Shown: piece after piece, positions 31,151 to 40,000 of the stretch
Numbering within the stretch: position 1 is the first letter of the stretch
How the letters are laid out: each line of letters opens with the position of its first letter
NCBI RefSeq assembly: GCF_000688515.1
Contig: NZ_JHZK01000006.1
Coordinates: 103,210-167,209 of the forward strand
DNA from: Afifella pfennigii DSM 17143
GTDB taxonomy: Bacteria; Pseudomonadota; Alphaproteobacteria; Rhizobiales; Afifellaceae
Reading direction: 5' to 3'
Length of the DNA: 64,000 nucleotides
Notes under the pieces: generated by a model
Seen by the model: only the letters and a program-made list of their open reading frames with translations
Told to the model about the DNA's origin: nothing
The model's database searches: none
Program-made: the position numbers and the translations under genes

Positions 31151-32458
31151 TTGAGCGAGACGGCGGCAAGCGGCGCGGGGACGGAGGCAGGGGCGGCTGC
31201 GGCCACACGGCCCTTTTCCGCCTTCGAGTGGATGCTGGCGCTGCGCTATCTGCGCCCGCGCCGCAAGGAAGCCTTCATCTCCGTCATCGCCGGCTTCTCC
31301 TTCCTCGGCATCAGCCTGGGCGTCGCCACGCTGGTCATCGTCATGGCGGTGATGAACGGCTTCCGCGCCGAACTGCTCGACAAGATCCTCGGCATCAACG
31401 GGCACCTCATCCTGCAGCCGATCGACCGCCCGCTCACCGACTACGACGCCGTGGCAAAGCGCGTCTCCGGCGTGCCGGGCGTCGTCGCCGCCCTGCCTTT
31501 GGTGGAAGGCCAGGCGCTCGCCTCCGGGGCGACCAGCGGCGGCTCCGGCGTTCTGGTGCGCGGTTTGCGCGCCGCCGACCTCAAGAAGGTGCCGGGCGTT
31601 GCCGGCAATCTTCAGGCTGGAGGCCTCGACGATTTCGATGTCGCCGGCGGCGTTGCCATCGGCTCGCGGCTTGCCCAGTCGCTGGGGCTCTTTGTCGGCG
31701 ACAACCTCACCCTCGTCTCGCCGCGCGGCGCGGTCACGCCCATGGGCGTGGCGCCGCGGGTGAAGGCCTATCCGGTCAGCGCCATCTTCGAGATCGGCAT
31801 GTCGGAATACGATTCCACCTTCGTCTTCATGCCGCTCGCCGAGGCGCAGGCCTATTTCAATCAAGGCGAGGAAGTCGGGGCGATAGAGGTCTATCTGGAC
31901 GATCCCGACGATGTCGGCGACATGCGCGAGGTGATCGAGGAGGCGGCCGCGCGGCCGATCTATTCCACCGATTGGCGACAGCGCAACGTGACCTTCTTCT
32001 CCGCCCTTGAGGTGGAGCGCAACGTCATGTTCATCATCCTGACCTTGATCGTCCTGGTGGCGGCGCTCAACATCATCTCCGGCCTCATCATGCTGGTGAA
32101 GGACAAGGGCCACGACATCGCCATCCTGCGCACCATGGGCGCCACGCAAGGCGCGATCCTGCGCATCTTCTTCATCACCGGCGCCTCCATCGGCGTGGTC
32201 GGCACGCTCTTCGGCATCGTCCTGGGCACCATCGTCTGCGCCAATATCGAGACCCTGCGCCAGGCGGTGACGTGGATCACCCGCACGGAGGTCTTCTCGC
32301 CGGAGCTTTATTATCTCTCCCGCCTGCCGGCCGATATGGACGTCGCGGAGACGACCTCCATCGCCGTCATGGCGCTCGTCCTGACCTTTCTGGCGACGCT
32401 CTATCCCGCCTGGCGGGCGGCGCGGCTCGATCCGGTCGAGGCGCTGCGCTACGAATGA
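31151..32458 (+). CDS. lolC: Lipoprotein-releasing ABC transporter permease (LolC/LolE family)
   Basis: Inner-membrane subunit of the Lol exporter that extracts outer-membrane lipoproteins and hands them to LolA. A TTG start at 31151 gives 435 residues. It has an N-terminal helix after [16 protein letters not shown], a large periplasmic domain at about 70-280, then three C-terminal helices with [17 protein letters not shown] facing the ATPase. A single permease gene probably serves both LolC and LolE roles. Its stop overlaps the lolD start (ATGA). Confidence 0.95.
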   Translation: MSETAASGAGTEAGAAAATRPFSAFEWMLALRYLRPRRKEAFISVIAGFSFLGISLGVATLVIVMAVMNGFRAELLDKILGINGHLILQPIDRPLTDYDAVAKRVSGVPGVVAALPLVEGQALASGATSGGSGVLVRGLRAADLKKVPGVAGNLQAGGLDDFDVAGGVAIGSRLAQSLGLFVGDNLTLVSPRGAVTPMGVAPRVKAYPVSAIFEIGMSEYDSTFVFMPLAEAQAYFNQGEEVGAIEVYLDDPDDVGDMREVIEEAAARPIYSTDWRQRNVTFFSALEVERNVMFIILTLIVLVAALNIISGLIMLVKDKGHDIAILRTMGATQGAILRIFFITGASIGVVGTLFGIVLGTIVCANIETLRQAVTWITRTEVFSPELYYLSRLPADMDVAETTSIAVMALVLTFLATLYPAWRAARLDPVEALRYE

Positions 32459-33153
32459 GCTCCTCCTCACAGCCCGCGCTGCGTCTTCAGAAGGTGGAGC
32501 GTGTCTATCGCACCGCCGCGGGCGATCTGCCGGTCCTGCGCGGCGCCGATTTGGCGCTTTATCCCGGCGAATTGGTCGCTCTTGTCGCCCCTTCCGGGGC
32601 CGGCAAGTCGACGCTTCTGCACCTTGCCGGTCTCCTGGAGCGGCCCGATGGCGGCGACGTCTACATTGCCGGCACGGCGGCCGGCGGTCTCGACGATCAC
32701 GCCCGCACCGCGCTGCGCCGCACCGAGATTGGCTTCGTCTATCAGTTCCACCATCTCCTGCCAGAATTCTCCGCCCTGGAGAACTGCGTCATCCCGCAGA
32801 TGATCGCGGGCCTGTCGCGGCAGGAGGCGAGCGAGCGGGCCCGCCAGCTTCTGGCCTATCTGAGGATCGATCAGCGGGCCGAGCATCGCCCGGCCGAGCT
32901 TTCCGGCGGCGAGCAGCAGCGCGTCGCCATCGCCCGGGCCTTCGCCAACGCGCCGCGGCTGCTTCTCGCCGACGAGCCGACCGGCAATCTCGATCCCAAG
33001 ACCTCCGACCGCGTCTTCGAGGCTTTCGCGACCTTGGTGCGCGAGACGCGCCTTGCCGGCCTCGTCGCCACCCACAATCTGGCGCTGGCCGCCCGCATGG
33101 ATCGCACCGTGACGCTGCGCGAGGGGCTGATCGTGCCCTATGAGGACGGCTGA
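32455..33153 (+). CDS. lolD: Lipoprotein-releasing ABC transporter ATP-binding protein
   Basis: ATPase that powers lipoprotein extraction by the Lol permease. ATG 32455 overlaps the lolC stop and gives 232 residues. Walker [10 protein letters not shown] is at 45-53, the ABC signature LSGGEQQR at 149-156, and Walker B with catalytic Glu in [12 protein letters not shown]. In many relatives dnaE follows lolD directly; here about 3.9 kb of other genes intervene. Confidence 0.97.
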   Translation: MSSSSQPALRLQKVERVYRTAAGDLPVLRGADLALYPGELVALVAPSGAGKSTLLHLAGLLERPDGGDVYIAGTAAGGLDDHARTALRRTEIGFVYQFHHLLPEFSALENCVIPQMIAGLSRQEASERARQLLAYLRIDQRAEHRPAELSGGEQQRVAIARAFANAPRLLLADEPTGNLDPKTSDRVFEAFATLVRETRLAGLVATHNLALAARMDRTVTLREGLIVPYEDG

Positions 33154-33254
33154 CGGCCAAGCGCCGCGCGAACGCGCCGGCCGCCTCACATCCGCTTGAA
33201 GTCCCGCCTCCTGCCCTGGAAGCCGGTTGGCGAGGGGCTAGGTCGTTAAGCAGG

Positions 33255-33842
33255 ATGGCTGACCTTCGCACCATACGGCCTTTTCTTGCCGCTTTCCTGT
33301 CGCTTTGGGCCGCTTTGCTTGTGGCGGCCGGCGCGGCTGCCTCGCCGGCGGCCTGGGAGGCGCTGCGCCAGCCCGGCGCGGTGGCGATGATGCGCCATGC
33401 CTTGGCGCCCGGCACCGGCGATCCGGCCGGCTTTCGCCTTGGCGATTGCGCCACGCAGCGCAATCTCAGCGATGCCGGACGCGCGCAGGCGGGCGCCATC
33501 GGTCGCGCCTTCCGCCAGAACGGCATTGAGATCGATCGGGTGCTCACCAGCGAGTGGTGCCGTAGCCGCGAGACGGCGGAGCTCCTCGGCCTTGGCCCGG
33601 TGGAAGAGTTCCAGCCGCTCAATTCCTTCTTCCGGGACCGCGGCAAGGGCGCCGGCCAGACCGAGCGGCTGCGCGCTTTCCTTGCCGGACGGAGCGGGCA
33701 GGGGGCCCTCCTTCTGGTGACGCACCAGGTGAACATCACTGCCTTGACCGAGGTCTATCCGGCGTCCGGCGAGGTGGTCGTCGTCGAGATGGACGAAGAC
33801 GGGCGCGTCGAGGTGGCGGGGAAGATCAGCATTCGCCCCTGA
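33255..33842 (+). CDS. Secreted histidine phosphatase family protein
   Basis: A 195-residue protein with an N-terminal hydrophobic export signal (about residues 8-30, ending in AAAS). It has the branch-2-like histidine phosphatase core: Arg47-His48 in MMRHALAPG, a second arginine in CRSRETAELL, and a late histidine in LLVTHQVNIT. A phosphohistidine mechanism is expected, but the substrate is unknown. It lies in the accessory patch between lolD and dnaE. Confidence 0.85.
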   Translation: MADLRTIRPFLAAFLSLWAALLVAAGAAASPAAWEALRQPGAVAMMRHALAPGTGDPAGFRLGDCATQRNLSDAGRAQAGAIGRAFRQNGIEIDRVLTSEWCRSRETAELLGLGPVEEFQPLNSFFRDRGKGAGQTERLRAFLAGRSGQGALLLVTHQVNITALTEVYPASGEVVVVEMDEDGRVEVAGKISIRP

Positions 33843-33863
33843 CGGGCTTGCCGCGCGGCGGGC

Positions 33864-33931
33864 GGCCACGACGACAAGAAGGACATGACGACGAGAAGGC
33901 CACGACGGCAAGAAGGCCACGACGACAACAA
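33864..33931 (+). repeat. Four tandem copies of a 17-bp unit
   Basis: Four consecutive 17-bp units, consensus GGCCACGACGACAAGAA, start at 33864, 33881, 33898 and 33915. Copies differ at one to three positions. They fill most of the gap before the DUF6152 gene and end 18 bp before its start codon. Confidence 0.9.
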
Positions 33932-33949
33932 GGAAAGGGAGAAAAGCTG

Positions 33950-34330
33950 ATGCGATCGTTTTTCCTGGCAGCGATGTTGGCGCTGTCCCTGCCGCTTGCC
34001 GGCGCCTTTGCCGACCTTGCCCGGGCCCATCACGGCTGGGGCTGGGCGACCGATGAGGAGTTCCAGCTCACCGGTACCATTACCGGCAAGCGCCTCGGCA
34101 ACCCGCATGGCGAGCTCACCTTGCAGGCCGATGAGGCCGAATGGCTGGTGGAGATCGGCCAGCCCTGGCGCAACGAGCGCGCCGGCCTCACCGAGGATGT
34201 GCTCGCGAACGGCACGGAAGTCACCGTGCACGGCCACCGCTCGGCCCGGCAAGGCGAGCGGCTGATGAAGGCGGAGCGTCTCGTCATCGCCGGCAAGGAA
34301 TACGACCTTTATCCGGGCCGGACCTCGTAG
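33950..34330 (+). CDS. Periplasmic DUF6152-like protein
   Basis: A 126-residue protein with a clear signal peptide (about 1-25, hydrophobic core FFLAAMLALSLPLAGAF, cleavage near ARA). The mature part begins with HHGWGW and is probably a small beta-barrel with the conserved NPHGELTLQ. This resembles DUF6152 family proteins, which often sit beside DUF6644 membrane proteins as here. Metal binding by the N-terminal histidines is possible but not shown. ATG 33950 follows GGAAAGGGAG and directly trails four 17-bp repeats. Confidence 0.75.
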   Translation: MRSFFLAAMLALSLPLAGAFADLARAHHGWGWATDEEFQLTGTITGKRLGNPHGELTLQADEAEWLVEIGQPWRNERAGLTEDVLANGTEVTVHGHRSARQGERLMKAERLVIAGKEYDLYPGRTS

Positions 34331-34381
34331 CCTCATGCAAGGTTCTGGCGAGGTGAACGCCCGCCTCTTCGGCAGCACGGC

Positions 34382-34891
34382 GTGTCGGCGGCCTTAGCGG
34401 CCCTTGAGGCGCTGCCTCTCGCTGCGGCGCTGCGCGATTCCGTCTGGGCCTATCCGCTCGTCAACGCGGCCCATATCCTCGGCATCGCGCTGCTCTTCGG
34501 GGCGATCGCACCGCTGGATCTGCGCCTGCTCGGTGCCTTTTCCCGTGTCGATGTCGCTGGCCTGACGCGCATTCTCGTCCCGGTCGCCGTCTTCGGCCTC
34601 GTGCTCGCGGCCGCCGCCGGAAGCCTCCTCTTCGTGACCGATGCGCGCGACTACGCCGGCTCGCGCTTCTTCCAGGCGAAGATGCTTGTCGTTCTCCTCG
34701 CCGTGGCGAACGCCCTTGCCCTGCGCCTTGCGCCTTCCTGGCGAGCCTTGCGCCGGCCGGGCGGCGACCTCTTCCCCGTCGCGGCCCCCGTCGCCGAAGG
34801 CCCCGGCCTGGTCGTCCGCCTTGCCGCCGCCCTTTCTCTTTTCTTGTGGCCGACGGCGATCCTTCTCGGTCGCCTGGTCGGCTACTTTTGA
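34382..34891 (+). CDS. Polytopic membrane protein, DUF6644-like
   Basis: A 169-residue protein with four predicted membrane helices. It has the pattern SVWAYPLVNAAHILGIALLF followed by APLDLRLLG, which resembles the DUF6644 family. The likely start is GTG 34382. It lies 51 bp after the DUF6152-like gene, and the two are probably co-transcribed. The function is unknown; a histidine in the first helix could bind a cofactor. Confidence 0.7.
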   Translation: MSAALAALEALPLAAALRDSVWAYPLVNAAHILGIALLFGAIAPLDLRLLGAFSRVDVAGLTRILVPVAVFGLVLAAAAGSLLFVTDARDYAGSRFFQAKMLVVLLAVANALALRLAPSWRALRRPGGDLFPVAAPVAEGPGLVVRLAAALSLFLWPTAILLGRLVGYF

Positions 34892-35078
34892 GCCCGCGGG
34901 GCGCGCCCCAAGAGCCTGCTGAGACGGCCTCGCGGCTGGCGCCGAGGCTTGCCGGGCTGGCGCCTTGCGATCCCTGTCCCACGCCTGCTCCGCTCCCGCG
35001 CAAGAGGCCTTTCGCCGCCAAGACCCAAGGCGCAAGCCTCGCACGCCCGCGAACCGATAGGCTCTTGCAAGGGTATGG

Positions 35079-35107
35079 TTGACAAGGAGGATGGATGAGA
35101 ACAAAAT
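35079..35107 (+). promoter_or_regulatory. Sigma70-type promoter of a 32-residue ORF
   Basis: A perfect TTGACA, a 17-bp spacer and CAAAAT (four of six) predict a transcript start near 35114, about 16 nt before the small ORF. Confidence 0.55.
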
Positions 35108-35129
35108 AAAAACAAAGAGGGAGTGAAAA

Positions 35130-35228
35130 ATGAATACATGGGCTTCTGAAGCGCTTGCCTTGGCCGCTACCGCCGTTTTCACGGGCAGCCTCTATCTTCT
35201 GAGCTTGGGGCTTTTCGCGCCGCTGTAG
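35130..35228 (+). CDS. Small hydrophobic protein of 32 residues
   Basis: A short ORF (MNTWASEALALAA to LLSLGLFAPL) with a purine-rich ribosome-binding site (AGAGGGAG) ending 8 nt before ATG, and a near-consensus promoter ending about 22 nt before it. Residues 7-30 form one hydrophobic helix, so a single-pass inner-membrane peptide is likely. It has no recognised family. The 238-bp gap before it (34892-35129) otherwise contains only GC-rich sequence. The case rests on the promoter, ribosome-binding site and helix together. Confidence 0.55.
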   Translation: MNTWASEALALAATAVFTGSLYLLSLGLFAPL

Positions 35229-35287
35229 TCGGCTTGCCGGTGCGCGGCTGACGCTGCCGTGTCGGGTGGGGAAGCCTCCGCCCGGTT

Positions 35288-36385
35288 TCAGTCGGCGAGC
35301 GTCATCGTCTCTACGGAGAGGATGGTCGGCAGATGCTCGGCGAGGCGCTGCCAGCTCTCGCCTTCATCGGCGCTGGCATAGAGCGAGCCGGTATTGGTGC
35401 CGAAATAGACGCCGGCCGGGTCGAGCGCGTCCGTCGCCATCGCCTGGCGCAGGACGGCGAAATAGACATGGCTCTGCGGCAGGCCGTTGCGCATCGCCTG
35501 CCATGAACGACCGGCATCGCGCGAGCGCCAGACGGCGGCTGCGCCTTCCGGCACGTAGCGGCCGGCGATGTCGCCGTTGAGCGGCACGAAGAACACTGTG
35601 TCGGGATCGCGCGGATGCGTTGCGACCGGAAAGCCGAAGGAGGAGGGCAGGCCTTGCTCGATGCTTTCCCAGGCTCGGCCGCCATCCTCGCTGCGGTACA
35701 TGCCGCAATGGTTCTGCTGGTAGAGCCGCTCGCCCTTGCCCGGCGCCTTGGCGAGATTGTGCACGCACTGGCCGAAGGCGGGATAGCGCTGCTCTTGCGG
35801 CAGGTAATCGGCGCGCGTGCCTTGATTGCGCGGCTCCCAATTCCTGCCCCCGTCGGCGGAATGAAACACGCCCGCGGTGGAGATGCCGACCCAGATCCGT
35901 GCGTCATCGGCCGGGTCGACGACGATGGAATGCAAGGTCAGCCCGGCGCCGCCCGGCGCCCATTGGGGCCGTGTCGGATGCGCCCTCAGCCCCGTCACAT
36001 GCTGCCAGCTCTCCCCGTCATCCGCGCTGCGGAAAAGCCCGGCCGGCTTCACCCCGGCATAAAGCGAACCATTGGCCGGGCAAAGGCTCCATACCGACTG
36101 GATCGCCTCCTCATCCTCCCTCTCGCCCTCGCCGTCATCGAAGGCAAGGCCATCGCCCGAGCGCGTCCAGCTTTGGCCGAGATCGGCCGATTTCCACCCA
36201 TCGAGGCCCACCCATGCATGGCCGCCGCCGGCATAGATCGTCCCGCTTGCCGCATCGCCGACGACATGGTTGATCGGCCAGGCCTCGCAGAAGGGGCCCT
36301 TCAGCGCGAAGTCGCGCCGCGCCGCGTCGCTGGTGAGGATGAAGACGCCCTTGGTCGTGCCGATAAGAAGGACAATCCCGGTCAT
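35288..36385 (-). CDS. BNR/sialidase-like beta-propeller protein
   Basis: A 365-residue protein with repeated Asp-box-type motifs: SADLGQSWTRSG, SADDGESWQHV, SADGGRNWEPR, SEDGGRAWES, SRDAGRSWQAM and SADEGESWQRL. These indicate a six-or-more-bladed beta-propeller of the BNR/VPS10 type. There is no signal peptide, so it is probably cytoplasmic. Such proteins are often annotated as glycosyl hydrolases, but no sialidase catalytic residues are evident. It is divergent from the marR gene, which may regulate it. ATG 36385 is preferred over GTG 36394. Confidence 0.85.
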   Translation of the reverse strand: MTGIVLLIGTTKGVFILTSDAARRDFALKGPFCEAWPINHVVGDAASGTIYAGGGHAWVGLDGWKSADLGQSWTRSGDGLAFDDGEGEREDEEAIQSVWSLCPANGSLYAGVKPAGLFRSADDGESWQHVTGLRAHPTRPQWAPGGAGLTLHSIVVDPADDARIWVGISTAGVFHSADGGRNWEPRNQGTRADYLPQEQRYPAFGQCVHNLAKAPGKGERLYQQNHCGMYRSEDGGRAWESIEQGLPSSFGFPVATHPRDPDTVFFVPLNGDIAGRYVPEGAAAVWRSRDAGRSWQAMRNGLPQSHVYFAVLRQAMATDALDPAGVYFGTNTGSLYASADEGESWQRLAEHLPTILSVETMTLAD

Positions 36386-36460
36386 GGCGCCCACCTTCCA
36401 CCTTGCACCGGCTCGGCTTCCGGCTGCCCTTTGGCCACCTGCGGCCGTTTGTCGTCTGGC

Positions 36461-36489
36461 TCGACCGCGCCGTCGCAGTGCATTATATT
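36461..36489 (+). promoter_or_regulatory. Predicted marR promoter
   Basis: TCGACC, a 17-bp spacer and TATATT (36484-36489) predict a transcript start near 36496, about 14 nt before the marR ATG. Confidence 0.5.
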
Positions 36490-36497
36490 GATATCAA
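36488..36497. promoter_or_regulatory. Candidate MarR operator palindrome
   Basis: The perfect palindrome TTGATATCAA overlaps the -10 box and predicted transcript start of marR and lies in the shared region with the divergent BNR-repeat gene. This placement suits autorepression and control of the neighbour. Confidence 0.55.
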
Positions 36498-36509
36498 CGT
36501 ATTTGCAGC

Positions 36510-36980
36510 ATGTCAAAAAGCTCCGAGCTCACCGGCGGGCCCACCCCCGAGCCTACCTTTGCCACCACGCGCGAAGTCCGCGACACGTGCCTGTGCCTCT
36601 TCGTGCAGCGGACGGCGCGCGCCCTTGCACGCCGCTTCGACGCGGCGCTGCGCCCGCTCGATCTCACCAACGGCCAGTTCTCGCTGCTGATGTCGCTCAA
36701 CAGGCCGCAGCCGCCTGCGCTCGGCGAGGTGGCGGAGCTTCTTGCCATGGACCGCACGACGTTGACGGCAAATCTCAAGCCCCTGGAGCGGCGCGGCCTC
36801 GTCGCGGTGGAAAGGGGGCGGGACGACCGCCGTCGCCGCCATCTGCGCCTGACGGCGGCCGGACATGCGCTGCTTGGCGAGGCGGTGCCGATCTGGCGCC
36901 GCGAGCATGCCGCGCTCGAAGACCTCCTGTCGGGCGGCGAGGCGGCCCGGCTGCGCGCCGAGCTTGTGGCCCTTTCCTGA
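36510..36980 (+). CDS. MarR family transcriptional regulator
   Basis: A 156-residue winged-helix regulator. The helix-turn-helix is in ALGEVAELLAMDRTTLTANLK (about 70-90), followed by the wing GRDDRRRRHLRLTAAGH. Such proteins act as dimers that release DNA on binding small phenolic ligands. No clear Shine-Dalgarno precedes ATG 36510, and the predicted leader is short. The palindrome upstream suggests autoregulation and joint control of the divergent BNR-repeat gene. The ligand is unknown. Confidence 0.9.
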   Translation: MSKSSELTGGPTPEPTFATTREVRDTCLCLFVQRTARALARRFDAALRPLDLTNGQFSLLMSLNRPQPPALGEVAELLAMDRTTLTANLKPLERRGLVAVERGRDDRRRRHLRLTAAGHALLGEAVPIWRREHAALEDLLSGGEAARLRAELVALS

Positions 36981-37081
36981 ATTCTCCGGCGACGTCGGGC
37001 AATAGCGGGGAAATCGGGCCGCAAGCCTCGCCTTGCTCCGGGCGAGCTTTTATCAAGGATGCGCCACGGGGAGGGATTCGC

Positions 37082-40000
37082 ATGCCGGACGGACCGGGCT
37101 TCATCCATCTCAATTGCCATTCCGCCTATTCGCTGCTGGAAGGCGCCCTCCCGGTCAAGAAGCTCATCGACCTTGCCGTCGCCGCCGAAATGCCGGCGGT
37201 CGGTGTCACCGATACCGCCAATCTCTTCGGGGCCCTGGAGTTTTCCGAGAAGGCGGCTTCTTGCGGCGTGCAGCCGCTTGTCGGTTGCAAGCTTCCCGTC
37301 TGTCTGGCGCCGCCTGCCGTCCCCAACGGCCGACGCGAAACCTGGCGCGCCGCGGCGCACGAGCATCTCTTTCTGCTCGCCGCCGACGAGGCTGGCTGGC
37401 AGAACCTCGTTGCTCTGGTCACGCAGTTCTATCTCGGCGGCGACGGAGCCGGCCTGCCGTTGACGCCGGCTTTGCTTGCCGAGCATGGCAAGGGGCTGAT
37501 TGCGCTGACCGGCGGCCATGACGGCGTTCTCTACCCCTCCTTCGCCGCCGGCCGGCCGGAGGATGCGGGCGCGCGCCTTGCCGCGCTTTTGCCCATCTTC
37601 GAGGACCGCCTCTATCTGGCGGTCGAGCGGCATGGCATGGCGGCCGAGCGTATCGGCGAGGCCGGCGTGTTGGAACTCGCCTATGCGGAGGGCGTGCCGA
37701 TCGTCGCCACCAACGAGCCCTTCTTCGCCTCCGCCGACGATTATGAGGCGCATGACGCGCTGCTCGCCGTTGCGGAAGGCCGCGTGCTTTCGGAGGACGA
37801 TCGCCGTCAGCTGACACCCGCCCATGCCTTTCTCTCCGGTGCGGAGATGCGGGCGCGCTTTGCCGATCTTCCCGAGGCGCTGGACAATACGGTCGAAATC
37901 GCCCTGCGCTGCCTCGTCCGGCCGAAGACGCGAGCCCCCATCCTGCCGCGCTTCGTCAAGGAAGAGCGCGTCGGCGAGCTTGTCGACGAGCAGGCCGCCG
38001 AGGCGCTGGAGGCGGCCGAGCTCCGCCGCCAGGCCGAGGAAGGGCTTGCGCAGCGTCTTGAAAAGCTCGGCCTGGCGCCTGGCCTTGATGAGGCCGATTA
38101 CCGCGACCGGCTGGAGACGGAACTCTCCATCATCGAGCGCATGCGCTATCCGGGCTACTTCCTCATCGTCGCCGACTTCATCAAATGGGCCAAGGAGCGC
38201 GGCATCCCGGTCGGGCCCGGGCGCGGCTCCGGCGCCGGTTCCGTCGTCGCCTGGGCGCTCACCATCACCGATCTCGATCCGCTCCGCTTCGGCCTCCTTT
38301 TTGAGCGCTTCCTCAACCCGGAGCGCGTGTCGATGCCCGATTTCGACATCGATTTCTGCCAGGAGCGGCGCGACGAGGTGATCGCCTACGTGCAGTCGCG
38401 CTACGGCGCCGACCAGGTGGCGCAGATCATCACCTTCGGCACGTTGCAGGCGCGCGCGGCGTTGCGCGATGTCGGCCGTGTGTTGGAAATGCCCTACGGC
38501 CAGGTCGACCGGCTGTGCAAGCTGGTCCCGGCGGATCCGGCCAATCCCGTCTCCCTCGCCCAGGCCGTCGCCGACGAGCCGCGCTTTGCCGAGGAGGTGG
38601 AGCGCGAGCCGGTCGTTGAGCGTCTCATCGACATCGCCACGCGTCTGGAGGGGCTTTATCGCCATGCCTCCACGCATGCGGCCGGCATCGTCATCGGCGA
38701 CCGGCCGCTGCATGAGCTGGTGCCGCTTTATCGCGATCCGCGCTCGCCGCTTCCCGTCACCCAGTTCAACATGAAATGGGTGGAGCAGGCCGGCCTGGTG
38801 AAGTTCGACTTCCTCGGCCTGAAGACGCTGACCGTCCTCGATCGCGCCTGCCGGCTCCTGGCCAAGCGCGCTATCGAATGCGATCTCGCCGCCCTGCCGC
38901 TCGACGATCCGACCACCTATCGGATGCTCGCCCGGGGCGAGACGGTCGGTGTCTTCCAGTTGGAAAGCCAGGGCATGCGCCGTGCCCTCGTCGGCATGCG
39001 TGCCGACCGCTTTGAGGACATCATCGCCCTCGTCGCCCTCTATCGGCCCGGCCCGATGGACAACATCCCGACCTACAACCGCCGCAAGCACGGCGAGGAG
39101 GAGCCGGACTACCTGCTCGCCGAGCTGGAGCCGACCCTGAAGGAGACCTACGGCGTCATCATCTACCAGGAACAGGTGATGCAGATCGCGCAGACCCTCT
39201 CCGGCTATTCGCTCGGCGAGGCCGATCTTCTGCGCCGCGCCATGGGCAAGAAGATCAAGGCGGAGATGGACGCCCAGCGCGAGCGCTTCGTGGAGGGTGC
39301 CAAGGCGCGCGGCGTCAAGGCGGCGGACGCGGCCATGGTGTTCGACCTCGTCGCCAAATTCGCCAGCTACGGCTTCAACAAGTCGCACGCCGCCGCCTAC
39401 GCGCTCGTCGCCTTCCAGACGGCCTATCTGAAGGCGAATTATCCGGCCGAGTTTCTTGCCGCCTCCATGACGCTGGACATGGGCAATACCGACAAGCTGT
39501 CGGAGTTTCGCCTGGAGGCCAAGCGCCTCGGCATCTCCGTCCTGCCGCCGGACATCAACCGCTCCGGCGTCGTCTTCGACGTGGAGGAGGGCGCCATCGT
39601 CTACGCCCTTGCGGCGCTGAAGGGCGTCGGCCATCAGGTGGTGGAGCATATCGTGGAGCGCCGCGGCGACAGGCCCTTTGCCGGCCTTGCCGATTTCGTC
39701 GCCCGCACCGATCCGCGCCTCATCGGCCGGCGCGCCCTGGAATGCCTCATCCAGGCCGGCGCTTTCGATTCCATGCGGCTCGACCGGGCGACGCTGTTTG
39801 CCAATGTCGCCCGCCTGGTGCGCAGCGGCTCTGAGCACCATGCCCGCCGCGAAGCCGGTGTCGTCGACCTTTTCGCCGCGCCGAGTGACGCCCCCGATCT
39901 GACGCTCTTGCCGGCCGATCCCTGGCCCAAGCCGGAACAACTCATGCGCGAGCTCGCCGCCGTCGGCGACTATCTCTCCGGCCATCCGCTCGATGCCTAT

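Noticed and set aside
35615..37081. In-frame open extension of 489 codons upstream of dnaE
   Set aside because: It overlaps the clearly coding BNR-repeat and marR genes in other frames, its translation is low-complexity and Arg-rich, and DnaE begins normally at 37082 after a strong ribosome-binding site.
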